Positions 52,361 through 61,214 of a DNA stretch of 64,000 nucleotides are shown piece by piece. The stretch comes from JBFONV01 sp040779335. GTDB taxonomy: Bacteria; Pseudomonadota; Gammaproteobacteria; Enterobacterales; Alteromonadaceae. The notes beneath the pieces are model-generated. The model made no database searches, was not told the origin of the DNA, and saw only the letters and a list, made by a program, of their open reading frames with translations. The position numbers and the translations under genes are program-made. The first letter of the stretch is position 1, and each line of letters opens with the position of its first letter. The stretch is taken from assembly GCA_040779335.1 (NCBI GenBank), contig JBFONV010000001.1:620001-684000 (forward strand). Direction: 5' to 3'.

Positions 52361-53119
52361 ATGTTTAAGCTTAAATATGGAGTATTGGCGTTATGCTTAT
52401 GCTCTTTTATCTCAACTGCTAAAACATGCGAACAGACTATCCGTGTTGGCTTAGGCAGTATTTGGCCACCATATTATTACGAGATTGATGGTCAGCCTAA
52501 GGGCATCGAAATAGAGATCATGGAACTGGTTTTTAAACAGGCCAATTTTTGTGTTCAATATAAAAAAATTGTCACTATGGCGAGGAATTTAGTCGAATTA
52601 CAACAAGGTAATATCGATGCTGTATTTGCTGCGAGTTTTAATCAAGAACGTGAAAAGTACGGTATTTATTCCATACCCTATCGAACTGAAAGGGTGCGGA
52701 TTTTCTGGCCTGAACCACAAGATAACTTATTAAACCGTGCCGACCTTCATCAGCTGATAAGCGCTGGGCTCGTTGGTGCTATCAATGTAGGCAGCTATTT
52801 TGGTCCTCAATATGATGAGTACCTCAACGGTAAATCACGCAATGAAATCGTAAAGATCCCTACCATCAGTCGTAAAGTTAAAATGCTGCAGCATCATAGA
52901 GTTGATTTTATTCTCGAAGACGAAATCACCGGATTATATTATCTAAAGGAAAATAACATTGAAGGCATTGTGTTACATCCTTATGTAGTTTATCAAAATG
53001 AAGTCGCTTTTCTTTTTAGTCAAAAAACCTTTTCAACCGATCAGTTGTCTATAATAAATCGTGCGATACGCGAAAATTTACCACAGATAAATGCCATATT
53101 GGCGCGTTTTCAAGGGTAA
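52361..53119 (+). CDS. Periplasmic solute-binding-like protein, family 3 (copy 1)
   Basis: The 252-residue protein has a signal peptide (YGVLALCLCSFISTAKTC) and a family-3 extracellular solute-binding fold, with IRVGLGSIWPPYYYEIDGQPKGIEIEIMEL split over residues 27-56. It begins 17 bases after the RND pump with a good AGGAGG site. No ABC permease or ATPase is near, so it may act as an orphan binding protein or sensor. The next gene is its close relative. Confidence 0.85.
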   Translation: MFKLKYGVLALCLCSFISTAKTCEQTIRVGLGSIWPPYYYEIDGQPKGIEIEIMELVFKQANFCVQYKKIVTMARNLVELQQGNIDAVFAASFNQEREKYGIYSIPYRTERVRIFWPEPQDNLLNRADLHQLISAGLVGAINVGSYFGPQYDEYLNGKSRNEIVKIPTISRKVKMLQHHRVDFILEDEITGLYYLKENNIEGIVLHPYVVYQNEVAFLFSQKTFSTDQLSIINRAIRENLPQINAILARFQG

Positions 53120-53304
53120 AAAATTAATGCTAATGGCGTTATTTAGCATCTTGTCATACCCATAACAATGTTCTCAATCATTAACAGTGCAGTGTCTTTA
53201 TTTGCACTTTATAACGATTCATTAATTCAGCATTTCTTTTAAGCCATCACAACTTCATTATTTTAACTATAATTAACATACGTTGTTTTGGACGATAGAA
53301 ATAT

Positions 53305-54069
53305 ATGCGGATAATTATCATCACCATTTTGTTGAGCTTACCTTTTTCTCTTTACGGCCAAAACTGCAAATCATCAATAACTATTGGCTTGGGGAGTATC
53401 TGGCCTCCTTATTATTTTGAGCAGCAAGGGAAACCCACAGGTATCGATATTGATATTATGTCGACGATATTTGAGCAAGCGCAGCTCTGCATTCACTATA
53501 AAAAAATGTCCACTACACTCAGAGCCTTTGTTGAGTTAGAAAAGGGGAGTATTGACGTACTGTATGCTGCTAGTTTTAATGCTGAACGGGAAAAAATAGG
53601 CTTGTACTCAAAACCTTATCGTCATGAAAACGTTCGTATATTTTGGAAAAAAAATGATGTTTCTAGTTTAGTTAATGGGGATCTTTATACATTATTGAAT
53701 GCTGGTTTGACCGGAGCTATAAATGCTGGCAGCTATTTTGGTCCTACTCATGATGAAATCATCAATAGTGAATTAATGGGAGCTATCTCAAATATTCCAA
53801 CGATAACGAGTAGAATGAAAATGTTAGCTCATGGCCGGGTCGATTTTCTCATCGAAGATGAAATTACCGGGCTTTATTACTTGCAACAAAATAAGATTGA
53901 AGATATCGAGTTGCATCCATTCTTGGTTTATACCAATGATGTATCATTCATTTTTAGTCGAAAAAACTTTACGTCGATGCAAGTACAAGAGATTGATGAT
54001 TTATTGCAAAAAAATAGTACGCTTATCAGTAAAATTATTAAGGGTTATGCGCCTTCGCTGCATCATTGA
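53305..54069 (+). CDS. Periplasmic solute-binding-like protein, family 3 (copy 2)
   Basis: The 254-residue paralogue of the preceding gene shares GLGSIWPPYYFEQQGKPTG, AASFNAEREKIGLYS and DFLIEDEITGLYYLQQNKIE in the same order. It has its own signal peptide (MRIIIITILLSLPFSLYG). The pair arose by tandem duplication and has since diverged. As with copy 1, no transport partner is adjacent. A strong terminator follows. Confidence 0.85.
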   Translation: MRIIIITILLSLPFSLYGQNCKSSITIGLGSIWPPYYFEQQGKPTGIDIDIMSTIFEQAQLCIHYKKMSTTLRAFVELEKGSIDVLYAASFNAEREKIGLYSKPYRHENVRIFWKKNDVSSLVNGDLYTLLNAGLTGAINAGSYFGPTHDEIINSELMGAISNIPTITSRMKMLAHGRVDFLIEDEITGLYYLQQNKIEDIELHPFLVYTNDVSFIFSRKNFTSMQVQEIDDLLQKNSTLISKIIKGYAPSLHH

Positions 54070-54107
54070 ACGTTAACTTTACTAGATCGCTATATTGCCC
54101 TTTACAT

Positions 54108-54137
54108 AAAAAAGGAGCATATAAAGCTCCTCTTTTT
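54108..54137 (+). terminator. Terminator after the solute-binding pair
   Basis: AAAAAAGGAGC pairs with GCTCCTCTTTTTT (one bulge) and ends in a T-run. Confidence 0.8.
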
Positions 54138-54188
54138 TGTTGGTGAATTACTTTAGTTGCTAGCAGATTCAGATCAACTTTATGATTT

Positions 54189-55370
54189 TTAATTTGCTAG
54201 CGCACTACTTGGAACACTGGTTGGGCTAATGTGCTCGATAGGGTAGCAACCTAATACTTTAATAAAATTGGTCATCGCTGTTAGCTGGCTAATGGCTTCT
54301 TGTAGACCAGTATTTTTCAGGTTAGCTTCAACGTCTAAGTAGAACATTTCTTCCCAAGGACGTCCTTGAATAGGGCGCGACTCAAGTTTACACATATTTA
54401 TGCCTTTGTCTTTTAGCACGATTAAACACTCAACCAATGCCCCTGGCTTTTGACCAGTTGCTAGAATAATCGCAGTTTTTGCTGGAATTTGTTCGGCGAC
54501 ATCGACGGGCTTACGTGCCACCAAAATAAAGCGGCTGTGATTTTCACTTTGATTGGCAATGGATTTTTCAACGGCATGTAATTTATAAAGATGGCCACCT
54601 TCTTCACTACCAATCACGGCAACGCTTGGATCTTTTAATTCGTACACTCTAGCCATGGCATCAGCGGTACTTTCACAATATTCAATTTTGATGTTTTTTT
54701 GTTTATCTAAGAAATTACTGCATTGGGCAAAGGGTTGACCGTGGGCATAAATCGTTTTGATTTTATCAAGGCTGGTATTTACCGCACTGAGCAAACAGTG
54801 CTCTATTGGTTGAGTAATTTCACCAACAATTGATAGATTAGTGTGCTGCAATAGATCATAAACTTCGTTAATACTGCCTGAGCTAGTATTTTCAATCGGT
54901 AAAACACCATAATCGACATGTCCGGCTTCGACTAATTGCATTATCTCACCAAAACTTTGACAACCTGACTCAATGATTTTTTCTGCTCGCCTAGAGAAAT
55001 AGCGATGACTGGCTAAATAACTATACGAGCCCTTGTCACCTAAAAACGCGACACTAACGGTTGGAATTTGAATATTTGGATTGGCAAGTTGTTGCAAGTA
55101 GGCTTGTTGGTTGAGCACTGAGTCTTCAATGATGGTTTGAAAGACACTGGTCACATAATGTGCGTCTAAGCCTAAGGTTTTGCCTTGTTTGATCAAACGG
55201 ATCAATAGCTCTTGTTCGCGCTGTTGATCTCGTACAGGCCTAATTTGATGAGCTTTACTTTTAGCGACATTAAGGGTGAGAGCACGACGCTTAGCAAACA
55301 ATTCGAGTAGTTGTTGATCGAGTTGGGTAATGTCTTCGCGTATCTTATTTAAATCTAATGTATCGCTCAC
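54189..55370 (-). CDS. pheA: Chorismate mutase / prephenate dehydratase (P-protein)
   Basis: PheA converts chorismate to phenylpyruvate. The mutase domain (about residues 1-90) has LLELFAKRRALTLNVAKSK. The dehydratase domain begins VAFLGDKGSYSYLASHRYF and has LPIENTSSGSINEVYDLL. The ACT regulatory domain carries the phenylalanine-binding ESRP motif (CKLESRPIQGRPWEEMFY). The 393-residue length is standard. The start is GTG at 55370, after GAGGA at good spacing. It is controlled by a leader peptide and attenuator directly upstream. Confidence 0.97.
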   Translation of the reverse strand: MSDTLDLNKIREDITQLDQQLLELFAKRRALTLNVAKSKAHQIRPVRDQQREQELLIRLIKQGKTLGLDAHYVTSVFQTIIEDSVLNQQAYLQQLANPNIQIPTVSVAFLGDKGSYSYLASHRYFSRRAEKIIESGCQSFGEIMQLVEAGHVDYGVLPIENTSSGSINEVYDLLQHTNLSIVGEITQPIEHCLLSAVNTSLDKIKTIYAHGQPFAQCSNFLDKQKNIKIEYCESTADAMARVYELKDPSVAVIGSEEGGHLYKLHAVEKSIANQSENHSRFILVARKPVDVAEQIPAKTAIILATGQKPGALVECLIVLKDKGINMCKLESRPIQGRPWEEMFYLDVEANLKNTGLQEAISQLTAMTNFIKVLGCYPIEHISPTSVPSSALAN

Positions 55371-55414
55371 CGTATGATCCTCGTGATTTATGCAAATAGG
55401 TTAATTTTTATGGC

Positions 55415-55444
55415 AAAAAAAAACCTCCCTAGAGGGAGGTTTTT
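55415..55444 (-). terminator. pheA attenuator (intrinsic terminator in the leader)
   Basis: On the minus strand the stem AAAACCTCCCT/AGGGAGGTTTT is followed by nine Ts, 45 bases before the pheA start. An AGGGAG segment just after the leader-peptide stop (minus strand 55480-55475) can pair with the CTCCCT arm as an alternative antiterminator. That is the arrangement of amino-acid attenuators. Confidence 0.85.
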
Positions 55445-55479
55445 CATCGTCTTTTTCTTTTTACGACGTAAACGCTCCC

Positions 55480-55536
55480 TTAGCGATAAAGGATAAAAAA
55501 GAAATGAAAGAGGATGATATTAATAATTTTGTTCAT
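55480..55536 (-). CDS. pheL: pheA leader peptide PheL
   Basis: An 18-residue peptide reads MNKIINIILFHFFFILYR, with four of five consecutive residues phenylalanine (F-H-F-F-F). AGGG lies just before its ATG. Its stop is followed at once by the AGGGAG segment of the antiterminator, then the terminator and pheA. When charged tRNA-Phe is scarce, ribosomes stalling on the Phe codons would expose the antiterminator and allow pheA transcription. It resembles the E. coli pheL peptide in role and composition. Confidence 0.85.
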   Translation of the reverse strand: MNKIINIILFHFFFILYR

Positions 55537-55638
55537 GTCCCTAATGTATCTAGGCAAACTCAAGAGTTCAACTGTTTCTTTATATTCATTTGATAGATTT
55601 TATGCAAGTTAGCCTATTTGGGGTAAATATGGGGGAGC

Positions 55639-56025
55639 CTAGGGCAGACATTGCCAAATAATTGCGAGTGAACACCCCAAGCCTATTGCCCATACGATTG
55701 AGCGCAACGTCCCCACGTTATAAAGATAAAGTAAGTTATATAAAATTCGGGCAATAATATGGGTGATAGCGAGTAGCGCAATCGTGTCATTGATTGTTTG
55801 TGTTGCGATAGCGGTCAAAATGGCGGCAGAAAATACGATCAATGACTCGAAAGCATTTTGATGAGCAGCAAGTGCCCTAGCACCAAAACCAGTAAGTTTG
55901 GCTTGCTGGGCTCTTGGGTGATTGTTGTCATAGCCGCCAAGCTTGTTCATAGCATAGGCAACAGGGGCTTTGGCGATATAAGGTAATATCGCGGCGATAA
56001 ATAGGCAGCTAATTAAAATAGTCAT
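55639..56025 (-). CDS. MAPEG-family membrane protein
   Basis: The 128-residue protein has four hydrophobic segments and the family pattern NNHPRAQQAKLTGFGARALAAHQNAFESLIVFS, read over residues 34-66. ARILYNLLYLYNVGTLRS follows near residue 92. Bacterial MAPEG proteins relate to membrane glutathione transferases, but many have no known activity. gshA is in the window but not adjacent. Co-oriented with pheA, though separated by its leader; probably an independent unit. Confidence 0.88.
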   Translation of the reverse strand: MTILISCLFIAAILPYIAKAPVAYAMNKLGGYDNNHPRAQQAKLTGFGARALAAHQNAFESLIVFSAAILTAIATQTINDTIALLAITHIIARILYNLLYLYNVGTLRSIVWAIGLGCSLAIIWQCLP

Positions 56026-56076
56026 ATTGGCTTAATCGTCCATTGGTTTTATGTATGTAGCTTTAAGTACTCGTCA

Positions 56077-58491
56077 TTAGTAACTCAGTAATGTGAGCGT
56101 ATATTTGGTTTTGCCGGGTAAAAATGGTGAAGCTTTACCTTGTTCCCAGTCACTGTGACCGACACCATAGTACGGGCTCCAAGGGTGACCTGCTTGGCTA
56201 GTCGGCATTTGTAGTATACCACCTTCTTCATGCCCTGGAGATACCACCATACGCTCAGAGGCGCCAAACGCAGCACCTTGAACTCGAGGCATGTAACTAT
56301 CACCTGCTAGCGGTGTAGCTGGCATATCTAACCAACGACCCAGTAGCGGAACTGCCTTACTTAACGGGTGTTGTATTTGGGCGGTATTTTGTTGTCCCCA
56401 TGTTGCTTCGCTCAGCGGTTGTGATTGGGTCATATCGTCGATGGTGGTCAGCATGGCTTGCTCAAACAATTGTTGCCAACTATCTTCATTGCGCCATAAA
56501 AAATTATCTGGCTTAGTATTAATTAATTGCCATAACGGGATTTCACTTTGATGACGAATGCTACTAAATGCGAAGCCTTCATCTAGTTCGCTGAGTCTGC
56601 TGTTAAGCTGAGCAAAAACGTCGTTACGCAGATTGAGTCGAAAATTTCGTACTATTCTATAGGCGATAGAGTCGACATCTGCCTTTAGTTGTTCGTTGAT
56701 TAATAAATCATGAATGTCTTGCCAGTTAGCATGTTGCTTAATGGATGATTCAGTTACGACATTATCGAGGATAAATGCTTGCCAACGTTTTAGAAACAAG
56801 GCTTCATCATCTAAGGCGATAGTTAATAAATCTTGTTCTGAAAAGGACGGTTTTTCAAATAAGTCGTCGCGTATTTGGCTTGCCCGAGCGCCAAGAGCGT
56901 AGCCACCATTACCGAGTTTATCCAGCATTTTTCCACCGACAACTCTAGCATTAGCGGTCCATAAACGGTGATCTTCAGGGTTTTTAATGTTGGGATACTC
57001 TTCGGGAGATAAATAATCTAACCAGCCATTTTCTCCATTTGCCCAACTTGTCGGTATGTCACCAATGTTACCTTTTTTTCTAGGGATCGGTCCCATGATG
57101 GTCCAGCCAATATTGCCCTCACTATCACCAACCATAAGGTTTTGCGCTGGGATACCGGTGCGACTTGCCACGGAAAATGCTTCGTCGACCGTTTTGGCCA
57201 TTTCTAGTTCTATTTGGGTCATGTTGACGGCGTTAACATCGTGCGCGACCCAACGATAGGCCAGCAAATTGCCTTGACTATCACTGCCGATTACAGGTCC
57301 CCATTGGGTTTCTTTTAATTCAATTTCGACCGACTCTTGACCTTTTACTGCGATAATCTGTTTGTGATAAATGAAAGGTTTATAGCCTTGAGGCGTCATA
57401 TAATTTTTTTGTGATTCATCTGTTTCTAATTTGATGACATCACTCCAATCACCATAACTATTGGTGTACCCCCAGGCAATGTTACCATTGCTGCCAATGA
57501 TCATGTTGGGAGTGCCAGGCAGGGTAAGACCGGTAATCTTTGCCTGCTGACCGCTGTTGTTTGGATATTCAAAAGACGCGCGAAACCAAGTATTAGGCAC
57601 CCTTAGTTTTAAATGCATATCGTTGGCAACGATAGCACTGCCTGTTTGACTAATATCTCCGGCAACGGCCCAGTTATTAGAGCCCGGAAATTGCTCAGTG
57701 GCGTATTTTTCTTCGCTATTGGTATGTTTAAGTTTTGTGTAGTGAGCGTCTGAAGCAATATTATTGAGTGCCGATACAACTGAAGGCCACGCTCGACTTG
57801 GCATCTCGCTCGGCTTGAATTGACTGCGATCAATAGCCGCATCCCATTGACTGCCTTTAGGGTTTAAGAAAGCGTACACATCTTCACCGAGTAAATCGTT
57901 GATAGCGCCCAGTGTTCGTTCACGTTTACCATCATGATATTGCAGATCGATATACATGCTTAACACCGCCAGAACAGAGTCTTCTTCTTGCCAGACGACA
58001 GGGGCTTGGCGTAAGAATAAATATTCAAATGGCGCTGCCATTAAGTTGTCTAACCCTTGATTGACACCTAAAGTATAGGCTTTTAATAATGCTTGTTGCT
58101 CAGCTGGGAGTGCTTGCACAATAATGCGCGCCCGCTCTCTAAAACGATGACGACGAATTGATTTATCGTAATCTAACGCCTGCTTGCCAAACAGGCTTGA
58201 TAATTCTCCTGCAGAGTTTCTACGCAATAAATCCATTTGAAAGAAACGCTCTTGAGCATGAATAAAACCTGTAGCTAGGGCAATATCGGTTCTGTTACTC
58301 GCTTTAATTGTAGCAATGCCTTGTTCGTCGCGTTCAATAATGGCAGAAGAAGACAAACCAAATAAATTTTTCTTACCGTTTAATATCGGCAGAGCATCTT
58401 CAATTTTACTGTAAACCCAAGTAGACATCGTGGCAGCAATAAAGATAAAAATAAAAAAAATACTGACTAATACTTTGGTGACTCGATTCAT
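56077..58491 (-). CDS. Penicillin acylase family N-terminal-nucleophile hydrolase
   Basis: The 804-residue precursor has an N-terminal membrane or signal segment (VLVSIFFIFIFIAATMSTWVY), an alpha region, and the self-cleavage site near FPGSNNWAVAGD, where the serine becomes the beta-subunit nucleophile. YGDWSDVIKLETDES and GVGHSDWEQG are also family features. Relatives cleave penicillin G, acyl-homoserine lactones or other N-acyl amides in the periplasm. Which substrate applies here cannot be told from sequence. The MAPEG gene follows by 51 bases. Confidence 0.92.
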   Translation of the reverse strand: MNRVTKVLVSIFFIFIFIAATMSTWVYSKIEDALPILNGKKNLFGLSSSAIIERDEQGIATIKASNRTDIALATGFIHAQERFFQMDLLRRNSAGELSSLFGKQALDYDKSIRRHRFRERARIIVQALPAEQQALLKAYTLGVNQGLDNLMAAPFEYLFLRQAPVVWQEEDSVLAVLSMYIDLQYHDGKRERTLGAINDLLGEDVYAFLNPKGSQWDAAIDRSQFKPSEMPSRAWPSVVSALNNIASDAHYTKLKHTNSEEKYATEQFPGSNNWAVAGDISQTGSAIVANDMHLKLRVPNTWFRASFEYPNNSGQQAKITGLTLPGTPNMIIGSNGNIAWGYTNSYGDWSDVIKLETDESQKNYMTPQGYKPFIYHKQIIAVKGQESVEIELKETQWGPVIGSDSQGNLLAYRWVAHDVNAVNMTQIELEMAKTVDEAFSVASRTGIPAQNLMVGDSEGNIGWTIMGPIPRKKGNIGDIPTSWANGENGWLDYLSPEEYPNIKNPEDHRLWTANARVVGGKMLDKLGNGGYALGARASQIRDDLFEKPSFSEQDLLTIALDDEALFLKRWQAFILDNVVTESSIKQHANWQDIHDLLINEQLKADVDSIAYRIVRNFRLNLRNDVFAQLNSRLSELDEGFAFSSIRHQSEIPLWQLINTKPDNFLWRNEDSWQQLFEQAMLTTIDDMTQSQPLSEATWGQQNTAQIQHPLSKAVPLLGRWLDMPATPLAGDSYMPRVQGAAFGASERMVVSPGHEEGGILQMPTSQAGHPWSPYYGVGHSDWEQGKASPFLPGKTKYTLTLLSY

Positions 58492-58910
58492 TTTATTGGC
58501 GGACTAGGTAAAGTTAAACTGTACTAAGATTACCTGAAAATTAATGAGATAACACCTTAGGAATACAGAATAAGTTGACATTTTTTCATCTAGGTATCAG
58601 AGCGTTAAGGGCTACGTAAACAGCAGGAATGGGGTAAATTTTTAGTGACTGTATCACTGTTTTTTACAATAGTGCCATTGACGAATTAAGCCGCTATTCA
58701 CTTCGCTCCTCGATGTCTTTTCAAATATAGTGCAAAAATGAGTTAAAATATGGCCGTATCTTGGTTGTGTTCCAACCATAAAGAATATTTATCTTTATCA
58801 ATGCAGGTGTTTTTTTTATATTATTACCGTTATTCAAACTCTTTATTGGTAATAGATTAATATCTGTTACCATTTTTCATCATAGTATTTTGGGCGGGAC
58901 AACTGTAGTC
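58492..58910. other. Divergent region between the acylase and DUF2058 genes
   Basis: About 400 AT-rich bases with the two divergent promoters. The clearest structure is an inverted repeat at 58847-58872 (TGGTAATAGAT/ATCTGTTACCA, one mismatch, TAAT loop) followed by five Ts. It looks like an intrinsic terminator yet lies only 38 bases before the DUF2058 start, so it may attenuate that gene or end a short upstream transcript. Confidence 0.45.
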
Positions 58911-59462
58911 ATGGCTTCTTTGCAAGAACAATTATTAAAAGCAGGTTTAACAACGAAACAAAAGGCTCGGCAGGCCAATAGCGATAAGCGCAAAAAAAAC
59001 AAACAAAAGCGCAGTGGTGTTGAGGTAGAAGCTAGTTTACAAGAGCAAGTAAAAAAAGACTTAGCAAAAAGTCAATCTGAAAAACTTGCCAAAGATACGG
59101 CATTAAACGAACAGAAAAAGCAGCAATTGGCAGAAAAAGAGCAACATTTACGTATTTTACAAATACTCCAGCATCATCAGTTAACTAATATTAATGGCGA
59201 GACTGAATATAACTATACCTTTGATAACGTTGTCAAAAAGTTACATCTCGATGCAGTAACCCATAAGGCGCTAGTTAATGGTCGATTATCAATCTGTGGC
59301 TTAGACGGTGTCACTTATTTAGTGACCAGTGAAACTGCCGCGAAACTGGCAGAGCTTGATGAAAAGGTGATCTTAGTGCAAAACGATAAAGTGCACGATG
59401 AACAAATTGATGAAGATGACCCTTACGCTGAATTTCAAATTCCCGATGATTTAATGTGGTAG
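58911..59462 (+). CDS. DUF2058 family protein (YaiL-like)
   Basis: The protein of about 183 residues starts MASLQEQLLKAGLTTKQKA at 58911, the usual family N-terminus. An in-frame ATG 21 bases earlier is possible but unlike relatives. A highly basic, lysine-rich coiled region follows (RKKNKQKRSG), with a Gln/Glu-rich helix to about residue 85. A compact C-terminal domain (NYTFDNVVKKLHLD and SICGLDGVTYLVTSETA) completes it. E. coli YaiL is annotated as nucleoprotein-associated; the function is not established. Confidence 0.88.
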   Translation: MASLQEQLLKAGLTTKQKARQANSDKRKKNKQKRSGVEVEASLQEQVKKDLAKSQSEKLAKDTALNEQKKQQLAEKEQHLRILQILQHHQLTNINGETEYNYTFDNVVKKLHLDAVTHKALVNGRLSICGLDGVTYLVTSETAAKLAELDEKVILVQNDKVHDEQIDEDDPYAEFQIPDDLMW

Positions 59463-59591
59463 TCGCTAACAACTGTTGACTTGATATCACGTGACTAAAT
59501 AAACGTCACTATGCTAAACTCGGTCGCTATTTTATTGTCGGTACAGCGCGAATATAAAAAGCCTGTATAAGTTTATTAAGAAGTGAGCAGT

Positions 59592-59954
59592 ATGTTTGTT
59601 ATTCGTTGGGTTTTAGGTCGTATCATTTTATTTTTTGATTTTATTTTTTCTCCAAGCGCGCCAAAAAGAAGCGCGCAACAGCAAGCAGAAATCGATGGTA
59701 ATACTGGGCATTTACATTTATATCAGCTACCAGCGTGTCCTTTTTGCGTAAAAGTACGTCGAGTGATGAAACGAGAAGGGCTAAATATTGCGCTACGAAA
59801 TATTAATAGCAGTGAACAATACCGAGATGAGTTGATTAAAGAAGGCGGTAAAAGAACTGTCCCTTGTTTACGAATCGCTGAAGTTGATCAACCGGTACAA
59901 TGGCTCTATGAGTCAAAGGACATTGCTAAGTATTTGCAGCAGCTGACGCGCTGA
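59592..59954 (+). CDS. Glutaredoxin-like protein with N-terminal hydrophobic segment
   Basis: The 120-residue protein has one possible membrane segment (FVIRWVLGRIILFFDFIFS). A glutaredoxin domain follows, with active site ACPFCVKVRRVMKREGL and the TVPCLRI cis-proline motif. It would reduce disulphides or glutathione adducts at the cytoplasmic face of the membrane. I start at the ATG at 59592; a GTG at 59583 adds three residues. It stands alone between the DUF2058 and msrP genes. Confidence 0.88.
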   Translation: MFVIRWVLGRIILFFDFIFSPSAPKRSAQQQAEIDGNTGHLHLYQLPACPFCVKVRRVMKREGLNIALRNINSSEQYRDELIKEGGKRTVPCLRIAEVDQPVQWLYESKDIAKYLQQLTR

Positions 59955-60010
59955 TCCCCGCCGTATTCTTCAATAATTGGCGTATTTTACCTAAGCACTT
60001 TAATGGGTAT

Positions 60011-60030
60011 ATAATCGAATCATCGATTAT
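60011..60030. promoter_or_regulatory. Palindrome upstream of msrPQ
   Basis: Perfect 8-base arms ATAATCGA/TCGATTAT flank ATCA, lying between glutaredoxin and msrP. A larger GGGTATATA/TATACCC pairing surrounds it (60005-60055). It could be an operator or a weak terminator of the glutaredoxin gene. Confidence 0.3.
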
Positions 60031-60197
60031 GCGCCCATTGCACTATTGATATACCCTAAGTGTTTTCAGCTAATCCACACTATTTTTTATGCTAACAAAA
60101 ATATCCAGGTGAAATTTATTTTGTTTAACTAGGTCTATGACTATATATCAAGTTGTTTGATTAATGAGTCTGATGGGGCTTATTAGAAACGGAGTAA

Positions 60198-61214
60198 ATG
60201 ATGCTTATAAAAACGCCGCACAAAAATAGTTTATCTGAAAATGACATCACCCCTGAAAATATCTACCACGATAGACGCGATTTATTAAAAAAAATGGGCT
60301 TTATTGGTGCTGGCGCGTTACTTTCATCTGCTTCGGCGAATGCCGGTGCACTTGATTTTTTTAACACAAAACGTGCACGTAATTTTGTCACGACACCACT
60401 GACTTATAATAAAGTACCAACTGATGCCTCAGTGGCACAACTTACCCCTGAAAAGAAAGTTATCTCGCACAATAACTTTTATGAATTTGGCGCGCAAAAA
60501 CAACAACCGGCTGAGTTAGCGCAAGGGTTTAAAGTGAATCCGTGGCAATTAAGCATTGGCGGCGAAGTTGATAATCCGATGCTCTTAGATCATGACGATT
60601 TATATAAGAGTTTTGATTTGGAAGAGCGTATTTACCGCCTGCGTTGCGTTGAAGCTTGGTCAATGGTGGTACCGTGGATAGGCTTTCCGCTGGCAAAATT
60701 GTTAAAAAAAGCGCAACCTAATTCCAAAGCAAAATATGTCGCTTTTGAAACCTTATATGATCCTAAGCAAATGCCGGGTCAGGCAAGTAGACGCTTAGGC
60801 GGTGGGATTGACTATCCATATGTTGAAGGATTGCGTCTTGATGAAGCGATGAATCCGTTAACCCTAATGAGCGTTGGCTTGTATGGAAAAACCTTACCCC
60901 CGCAAAACGGTGCGCCAATTAGGCTTGTGGTGCCGTGGAAATATGGCTTTAAAAGTATTAAATCGATTGTTTCCATTAAACTAGTCGAAAAAATGCCGCC
61001 AACAACATGGAATATTTTGGCACCCAATGAATACGGCTTTTACGCCAATGTCAATCCAGCTGTCGATCACCCTAGGTGGAGTCAGGCAAGTGAACGTCGG
61101 ATCACTTCTGGTGGTTTATTTGCCAGAAATCGTATTGAAACCCTGCCATTCAATGGCTATGGCGAGCAAGTTGCGGACCTTTATAAAAACATCGATTTAC
61201 GGAAAAACTATTAA
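60198..61214 (+). CDS. msrP: Periplasmic methionine-sulfoxide reductase catalytic subunit MsrP
   Basis: This molybdopterin enzyme repairs oxidised methionines in periplasmic proteins. A Tat signal is visible (DRRDLLKKMGFIGAGALLS), needed to export the folded, cofactor-loaded protein. The molybdenum-ligand cysteine lies in YRLRCVEAWSMVVPW, identical in pattern to E. coli MsrP (YedY). The 338-residue length is standard. GGAG precedes the ATG. The stop overlaps the msrQ start by one base. Confidence 0.96.
   Translation: MMLIKTPHKNSLSENDITPENIYHDRRDLLKKMGFIGAGALLSSASANAGALDFFNTKRARNFVTTPLTYNKVPTDASVAQLTPEKKVISHNNFYEFGAQKQQPAELAQGFKVNPWQLSIGGEVDNPMLLDHDDLYKSFDLEERIYRLRCVEAWSMVVPWIGFPLAKLLKKAQPNSKAKYVAFETLYDPKQMPGQASRRLGGGIDYPYVEGLRLDEAMNPLTLMSVGLYGKTLPPQNGAPIRLVVPWKYGFKSIKSIVSIKLVEKMPPTTWNILAPNEYGFYANVNPAVDHPRWSQASERRITSGGLFARNRIETLPFNGYGEQVADLYKNIDLRKNY

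Noticed and set aside
52361..54069. ABC amino-acid importer operon
   Set aside because: Two binding-protein-like genes are present, but there is no permease or ATPase gene on either side.
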